Positions 59,046-64,000 of a stretch of DNA of 64,000 nucleotides are shown one piece after another. How positions within the stretch are numbered: the first letter of the stretch is position 1; every line of letters begins with the position of its first letter. The notes beneath the pieces were generated by a model. The model saw only the letters and a list, made by a program, of their open reading frames with translations. It ran no database searches and was not told the DNA's origin. The DNA comes from Bifidobacterium pseudocatenulatum DSM 20438 = JCM 1200 = LMG 10505 (GTDB lineage: Bacteria > Actinomycetota > Actinomycetes > Actinomycetales > Bifidobacteriaceae): positions 372,001 to 436,000 of the forward strand of contig NZ_AP012330.1 in assembly GCF_001025215.1 (NCBI RefSeq). The letters run 5' to 3'. A program made the translations under genes and the position numbers.

Positions 59046-60086
59046 ATGAAGGCAGTCGTTCTCGAAGAGCAGGGCGTCATCAATGTGCGTGAGGTGCCGG
59101 ACGCCCCCGCACCTGGTCTAGGCGAGCTGAAGATCGCGCCACATACCGTTGGTGTGTGCGGTTCCGACCTGCATTATTACACTCATGGTCGCGTGGGTAA
59201 ATATGTGGTGGAGCAGCCGATGATTCTCGGTCATGAGGCTTCCGGCACGGTGGTTGAGGTCGGTCCTGGCGTCGAAGGCTTCAAGGTGGGCGATCGTGTG
59301 GCCATGGAGCCCGGCATTCCGGATATGAGTTCGCGTGCCAGCAAACTGGGCATGTATAACGTCGATCCTGCGGTGCGTTTCTTTGCCACTCCGCCGATTG
59401 ATGGCTGCCTGTGCGAAACGGTGAACCATCCTGCGGCGTTCACCTACAAGCTGCCCGACAATGTGAGCTTCGGTGAGGGTGCGCTGCTTGAACCGTTGGC
59501 TGTGGGCATGTGGTCCGCCACCAAGGCTCGTATCAAGCCGGGCGATGTCTGCGTGGTCACCGGATCAGGCACGGTCGGCATGCTGACCGCGTCGTGCGCG
59601 TTGGCGGGTGGCGCTTCCAAGGTGCTGATCTCCGATGTGTCGGCAATCAAACTGGCGATTGCGGCTCAGATTCCAGGTATTATTCCGGTGGATCTCACCA
59701 AAGAGGATCTGGTGGAGCGCGTCCGTGAGGAAACGGGGGGCTGGGGTGCTGATGTGGCTTTCGAGTGCTCGGGCTCGCCGAAGTCATACGAGACATTCTG
59801 GAAGCTGATTGCTCCCGGTGGCGCTGCCGTTATCGTTGGCATTCCGGTCAATCCGGTGGCCATCGACATTACGGAACTGCAGGCTACCGAGGTGCGCATC
59901 GAAAATATCTTCCGTTATGCCAATGTGTATCAGAAGGCCATTGACCTCGTGGCTAACGGTAAACTGAATCTGAAGCCATTCATCACCGACACCTATGCGA
60001 TGGAGGATGCCCAGGCGGCGTTCGATCGCATGGCTGAGGGGCGTCCTGGAGACATTAAGCTGCAGATTACCGTGAAAAACGACTGA
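59046..60086 (+). CDS. Zinc-dependent xylitol/sorbitol-type dehydrogenase (MDR superfamily)
   Basis: 346 residues. Catalytic zinc ligands C38 ([10 protein letters not shown]), H63 and E64 (LGHEASG) are present, and the nucleotide motif is [10 protein letters not shown]. The structural-zinc Cys cluster of most family members is absent: the segment reads [20 protein letters not shown] without cysteines, as in alphaproteobacterial xylitol dehydrogenases. It would oxidise a polyol to the ketose with NAD(P). AAAGGAGAA precedes the ATG. It is likely an operon with the permease. Confidence 0.88.
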   Translation: MKAVVLEEQGVINVREVPDAPAPGLGELKIAPHTVGVCGSDLHYYTHGRVGKYVVEQPMILGHEASGTVVEVGPGVEGFKVGDRVAMEPGIPDMSSRASKLGMYNVDPAVRFFATPPIDGCLCETVNHPAAFTYKLPDNVSFGEGALLEPLAVGMWSATKARIKPGDVCVVTGSGTVGMLTASCALAGGASKVLISDVSAIKLAIAAQIPGIIPVDLTKEDLVERVREETGGWGADVAFECSGSPKSYETFWKLIAPGGAAVIVGIPVNPVAIDITELQATEVRIENIFRYANVYQKAIDLVANGKLNLKPFITDTYAMEDAQAAFDRMAEGRPGDIKLQITVKND

Positions 60087-60125
60087 CGTTACGCACGTTA
60101 CGGAACGACGAAAGGGGTCTGTGTC

Positions 60126-61097
60126 ATGGGTGCTGTTGCACAAGTCAACGATAATCGGCATGGGAAGGCGGCTTTGGCTCAGACCTCTTTTGGTGGATTC
60201 GTGCCGAAAGGTGGAAGTCCGAACGATTCCGGCGTATTGGAGATCATTGTGCCGGACGCGCAGGCTTCGGTGCGTTGGGCGAAGCATGGCTACCCAAGCT
60301 CGTTGGCGAAATGGCATCATCATCCTCATATTGAAATTCATCTGATTCGGGAAGGTACCGGATTGATGATGGCGGGCAATGCCGTTGTTCCGTATGAGGC
60401 CGGGCAGGTTGCGCTGATTGGTTCAAATCTTCCGCATAATTGGGTGTCCGACATCGCTCCGGGGGAGCGGCTTCGTCAGCGTGATGTGGTGTGCCATGTG
60501 CGTCCGGAAACCATGCGTCTGCTGATGTCTGGATTTCCGGAAACGTCTGGTTTTGCAATGGTGTTGAAACGTGCGGGGCAGGCATTGGTGCTGAGCGGTG
60601 AATCCGCTCGTCAGGCCGGTTCGATTCTGGAAAACATGGAGGAACATAGTCTTGCTTGCCGTGTCAGTGATCTGATTCGTGTGTTGGATGTGTTCGCGCA
60701 TGCCCCCGCAGATGAATCCTATACGGTGGTTGCGTCCGGATACGATCCGGCTGTATGCAGTGGTGCGGAACGTGTGGTCAATGATGCCATCGAGTACATT
60801 TCATCGCATCTGAGCGGTGAAATTAGCATGGATTTGGCCGCCCGCCAGGCCGGAATGAGCGTTTCGGCTTTCTCTCGTCTGTTCAAAAGGGCTGCAGGAA
60901 TAGGGTTTTCGGATTTTGTTCGACGATTGCGTATCGGGCATGCATGCAGATTGCTGACGACCACGAATCAAAGCGTCGCTTCGATTCGTCGCGCTTGCGG
61001 ATATGGTAACGCTTCGAATTTCAATCGTCGCTTCTTTGAAGAAACAGGCGAAACTCCTACTGGCTGGCGGAAAAAATACATTGAACGAACAAGATAA
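60126..61097 (+). CDS. AraC-family transcriptional regulator
   Basis: 323 residues. An N-terminal cupin domain (about 35-120, KWHHHPHIEIHLIREGTGLM) senses the inducer; the C-terminal double helix-turn-helix (about 220-323) has EISMDLAARQAGMSVSAFSR and ASIRRACGYGNASNFNRRF. It is the last gene of the polyol cluster and probably its activator. GAAAGGGG precedes the ATG. Confidence 0.88.
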   Translation: MGAVAQVNDNRHGKAALAQTSFGGFVPKGGSPNDSGVLEIIVPDAQASVRWAKHGYPSSLAKWHHHPHIEIHLIREGTGLMMAGNAVVPYEAGQVALIGSNLPHNWVSDIAPGERLRQRDVVCHVRPETMRLLMSGFPETSGFAMVLKRAGQALVLSGESARQAGSILENMEEHSLACRVSDLIRVLDVFAHAPADESYTVVASGYDPAVCSGAERVVNDAIEYISSHLSGEISMDLAARQAGMSVSAFSRLFKRAAGIGFSDFVRRLRIGHACRLLTTTNQSVASIRRACGYGNASNFNRRFFEETGETPTGWRKKYIERTR

Positions 61098-61216
61098 ATA
61101 AATCGACTTTGTAAAAGCTCGATATGATTGATATCATATAGAAGATACTTTTATAAAAGATATGGAGGTGAGACTTGAGAAAGTGTGTGTGATTTATGAT
61201 AAAAAGCAACAAAAAC

Positions 61217-61244
61217 GCTCAAAATGATGTTTTTGAGGCTTTTT
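61217..61244 (+). terminator. Terminator after the AraC-family gene
   Basis: CTCAAAA (61218-61224) pairs with TTTTGAG (61231-61237), followed by GCTTTTT. Confidence 0.7.
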
Positions 61245-61327
61245 GATTCCATAAAAGAACGCAATCTAAACATTAAATGAACAGAAGATAACATTTCTCT
61301 TGCGACACGACACAGTGGAACATCATA

Positions 61328-61400
61328 TTGCATACTCACTAAAGTGTGTCCTAGGTCACAAAAGACCAGCAACGCGTCCATCCGCTTCGAGGCGGATGGA
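61328..61400 (+). promoter_or_regulatory. adhE promoter region with Rex-like site
   Basis: TTGCAT (61328-61333), 18 bases, TAGGTC (61352-61357) is a weak promoter. TGTGTCCTAGGTCACA (61345-61360) is a near-palindrome of the TGTGA-N6-TCACA Rex type and overlaps the -10, suggesting NADH-linked repression. A leader hairpin TCCATCCGC/GCGGATGGA lies at 61377-61400. The rest of 61098-61327 is AT-rich with no gene. Confidence 0.5.
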
Positions 61401-61450
61401 ATAACGGGAAACTACTTTGCAAACCCCCAAAGAATCGAGGAGGACTTCAA

Positions 61451-64000
61451 GTGGCAGACGCAAAGAAGGAAGAGCCGACCAAGCCGACTCCGGAAGAGAA
61501 GCTCGCCGCAGCTGAGGCTGAGGTCGACGCTCTGGTCAAGAAGGGCCTGAAGGCTCTTGACGATTTCGAAAAGCTCGATCAGAAGCAGGTTGACCGTATC
61601 GTCGCCAAGGCTTCCGTCGCAGCACTGAACAAGCATCTGGTGCTCGCCAAGATGGCCGTTGAGGAAACCGGCCGTGGTTTGGTGGAAGACAAGGCCACCA
61701 AGAACATCTTCGCCTGCGAGCACGTCACCAACTATCTGGCCGGTCAGAAGACCGTCGGCATCATTCGTGAAGACGATGTCATGGGCATCGACGAGATCGC
61801 CGAACCGGTCGGTGTCGTCGCCGGCGTGACCCCGGTCACCAACCCAACCTCCACCGCCATCTTCAAGTCGCTGATCGCGCTGAAGACCCGCTGCCCGATC
61901 ATCTTCGGCTTCCACCCGGGCGCACAGAAGTGCTCCGTCGAAGCCGCCAAGATCGTGCGCGACGCAGCCATCGCGGCAGGCGCTCCTGAGAACTGTATCC
62001 AGTGGATCGAGCACCCGTCCATCGAAGCCACCGGCGCCCTGATGAAGCATGATGGTATCGCCACCATCCTCGCCACCGGTGGCCCGGGCATGGTCAAGGC
62101 GGCATATTCCTCCGGCAAGCCGGCCCTCGGCGTCGGCGCTGGCAACGCTCCGGCATATGTCGACAAGAACGTCGACATCGTGCGCGCCGCCAACGATCTG
62201 GTGCTCTCCAAGCACTTCGATTACGGCATGATCTGCGCCACCGAGCAGGCCATCATCGCCGACAAGGAAGTCTACGCTCCGCTGATCAAGGAACTCAAGC
62301 GCCGCAAGGCCTACTTCGTGAACGACGAAGAGAAGGCCAAGCTCGAGCAGTACATGTTCGGCTGCACCGCATATTCCGGCCAGACCCCGAAGCTCAACTC
62401 TGTGGTGCCGGGCAAGTCCCCGCAGTACATCGCCAAGGCCGCAGGTTTTGAGATTCCGGAAGACGCCACCATTCTTGCCGCCGAGTGCAAGGAAGTCGGC
62501 GAGAACGAGCCGTTGACCATGGAGAAGCTCGCTCCGGTCCAGGCCGTACTGAAGTCCGACAACAAGGAACAGGCCTTCGAAATGTGCGAAGCCATGCTCA
62601 AGCATGGTGCAGGCCACACCGCAGCCATCCACACCAACGATCAGGCTCTGGTCCGCGAATACGGCCAGCGCATGCACGCATGCCGCATCATCTGGAACTC
62701 TCCGAGCTCCCTCGGCGGCGTGGGCGACATCTACAACGCCATCGCACCGTCGCTGACCCTCGGCTGCGGCTCCTACGGCGGCAACTCCGTGTCTGGCAAC
62801 GTTCAGGCAGTTAACCTTCTCAACATCAAGCGCATCGCTCGGAGGAACAACAACATGCAGTGGTTCAAGATTCCGGCCAAGACTTACTTCGAGCCGAACG
62901 CCATCAAGTACCTGCGCGACATGTACGGCATCGAGAGGGCCGTCATCGTGTGCGATAAGGTCATGGAGCAGCTCGGTGTGGTCGACAAGATCATCGACCA
63001 GCTCCGCGCACGTTCCAACCGTGTGACCTTCCGCATCATCGACTACGTCGAGCCGGAACCGAGCGTCGAAACCGTCGAGCGCGGTGCCACCATGATGCGT
63101 GAGGAGTTCGAGCCGGACACCATCATCGCCGTCGGCGGTGGTTCCCCGATGGACGCCTCCAAGATCATGTGGCTGCTGTACGAGCACCCGGAAATCTCCT
63201 TCTCCGACGTGCGTGAGAAGTTCTTCGATATCCGTAAGCGCGCCTTCAAGATCCCGCCGCTGGGCAAGAAGGCCAAGCTCGTGTGCATCCCGACCTCTTC
63301 CGGCACCGGTTCCGAAGTCACGCCGTTCGCTGTGATCACCGATCACAAGACCGGCTACAAGTACCCGATCACCGATTACGCGCTGACCCCGTCCGTCGCC
63401 ATCGTCGATCCGGTGCTGGCGCGTACCCAGCCGCGCAAGCTCGCATCCGATGCTGGCTTCGACGCCCTGACCCACTCCTTCGAGGCTTACGTCTCCGTCT
63501 ATGCCAACGATTTCACCGATGGCATGGCGTTGCACGCGGCCAAGTTGATTTGGGACAACCTCGCCGAGTCCGTCAACGGCGAGCCGGGTGAAGACAAGAT
63601 CAAGGCCCAGGAGAAGATGCACAACGCCGCCACCATGGCCGGCATGGCATTCGGCTCCGCATTCCTCGGCATGTGCCACGGCATGGCCCACACCATCGGT
63701 GCCCTGTGCCACGTTGCCCATGGTCGTACCAACTCCATCCTGCTGCCGTACGTCATCCGCTACAACGGCTCCATTCCGGAGGAACCGACCAGCTGGCCGA
63801 AGTACAACAAGTACATCGCTCCGGAACGTTACCAGGAGATCGCCAAGAACCTTGGCGTGAACCCGGGCAAGACTCCGGAAGAGGGCGTTGAGAACCTGGC
63901 CAAGGCCGTCGAGGACTACCGCGACAACAAGCTCGGCATGAACAAGAGCTTCCAGGAGTGCGGTGTGGACGAGGACTACTTCTGGTCCATCCTCGATCAG
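61451..64000 (+). CDS. adhE: Bifunctional acetaldehyde-CoA/alcohol dehydrogenase, 3' end outside window
   Basis: Reduces acetyl-CoA to acetaldehyde and then ethanol, regenerating NAD during fermentation. GTG 61451 follows GAGGAGGA. The window holds 850 codons of an expected 900 or so. The N-terminal aldehyde dehydrogenase (about 1-440) has the catalytic Cys C262 in GMICATEQA; a linker follows; the C-terminal iron-dependent alcohol dehydrogenase has GGGSPMDASKIMW (NAD), SDAGFDALTHSFEAY and CHGMAHTIGALCHVAHGRTN (iron ligands). The frame is open to the right edge. Confidence 0.97.
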   Translation, partial: MADAKKEEPTKPTPEEKLAAAEAEVDALVKKGLKALDDFEKLDQKQVDRIVAKASVAALNKHLVLAKMAVEETGRGLVEDKATKNIFACEHVTNYLAGQKTVGIIREDDVMGIDEIAEPVGVVAGVTPVTNPTSTAIFKSLIALKTRCPIIFGFHPGAQKCSVEAAKIVRDAAIAAGAPENCIQWIEHPSIEATGALMKHDGIATILATGGPGMVKAAYSSGKPALGVGAGNAPAYVDKNVDIVRAANDLVLSKHFDYGMICATEQAIIADKEVYAPLIKELKRRKAYFVNDEEKAKLEQYMFGCTAYSGQTPKLNSVVPGKSPQYIAKAAGFEIPEDATILAAECKEVGENEPLTMEKLAPVQAVLKSDNKEQAFEMCEAMLKHGAGHTAAIHTNDQALVREYGQRMHACRIIWNSPSSLGGVGDIYNAIAPSLTLGCGSYGGNSVSGNVQAVNLLNIKRIARRNNNMQWFKIPAKTYFEPNAIKYLRDMYGIERAVIVCDKVMEQLGVVDKIIDQLRARSNRVTFRIIDYVEPEPSVETVERGATMMREEFEPDTIIAVGGGSPMDASKIMWLLYEHPEISFSDVREKFFDIRKRAFKIPPLGKKAKLVCIPTSSGTGSEVTPFAVITDHKTGYKYPITDYALTPSVAIVDPVLARTQPRKLASDAGFDALTHSFEAYVSVYANDFTDGMALHAAKLIWDNLAESVNGEPGEDKIKAQEKMHNAATMAGMAFGSAFLGMCHGMAHTIGALCHVAHGRTNSILLPYVIRYNGSIPEEPTSWPKYNKYIAPERYQEIAKNLGVNPGKTPEEGVENLAKAVEDYRDNKLGMNKSFQECGVDEDYFWSILDQ

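Noticed and set aside
61162-61227. 21-residue leader peptide before adhE
   Set aside because: The frame starts with ATG and has a ribosome-binding-like GGAGGTGAG only downstream of it; it overlaps the araC-gene terminator and has no supporting feature.
61412-63721. Minus-strand reading frame of 769 codons
   Set aside because: It is the antisense of adhE, whose motifs and ribosome binding site are clear.

Overview
The window reads as a chromosomal segment of a Bifidobacterium, most likely the B. adolescentis / catenulatum / pseudocatenulatum group. The supports are actinobacterial gene orders (SenX3/RegX3-pst, fdxA-dapC, FmdB/5-FCL/RimJ/GlpR-like), moderately high G+C codon use, several probable leaderless starts, a bifidobacterial-type xylo-oligosaccharide locus and a bifunctional AdhE. 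The species is an inference. No rRNA, CRISPR array, phage module or intact insertion sequence was seen.

Layout. 0-3.2 kb: two tandem DAHP synthases and an MTA/SAH nucleosidase. 3.4-10 kb: SenX3/RegX3-type two-component system and the pstSCAB phosphate importer, with an 11-bp-period PHO-box-like repeat before pstS. 9.9-10.4 kb: a non-coding mosaic of palindromic repeats and a branched RNA-like structure. 10.4-12.9 kb: an orphan metal-binding lipoprotein behind a Fur/Zur-like operator, then a convergent purine permease. 13-14.3 kb: L10 leader, rplJ-rplL. 14.5-19.9 kb: a translationally coupled operon of an FHA protein, a 1210-residue helicase-like protein with degenerate motifs and a small basic protein. 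19.9-23.7 kb: SAF protein, FmdB, 5-FCL, RimJ-like acetyltransferase and a membrane protein in the position of the actinobacterial divisome receptor GlpR/SepX. 23.8-29.5 kb: CIRCE-groES, three tRNAs, rpmG, murB, an amino-acid permease, fdxA, dapC.

29.6-43.5 kb is an accessory carbohydrate locus: a complete Opp/Dpp-type ABC importer followed by GH43, a truncated esterase, GH120, GH8 (reducing-end xylose-releasing), a second GH43 and a type-B carboxylesterase. Together they could import, deacylate and hydrolyse xylo-oligosaccharides in the cytoplasm; no glycosidase has a signal peptide. It lies between a possible decayed tRNA-Ser 3' end and the intact tRNA-Ser, suggesting an old tRNA-targeted island.

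44-64 kb: dinB with a LexA-like box, a CapA-like protein, a 2-hydroxyacid dehydrogenase, a YigZ protein, an LRV-repeat protein, malQ, rplM-rpsI, glgX, a VOC protein, a polyol locus (ROK regulator, MFS permease, xylitol/sorbitol-type dehydrogenase, AraC regulator) and adhE, which runs off the right edge.
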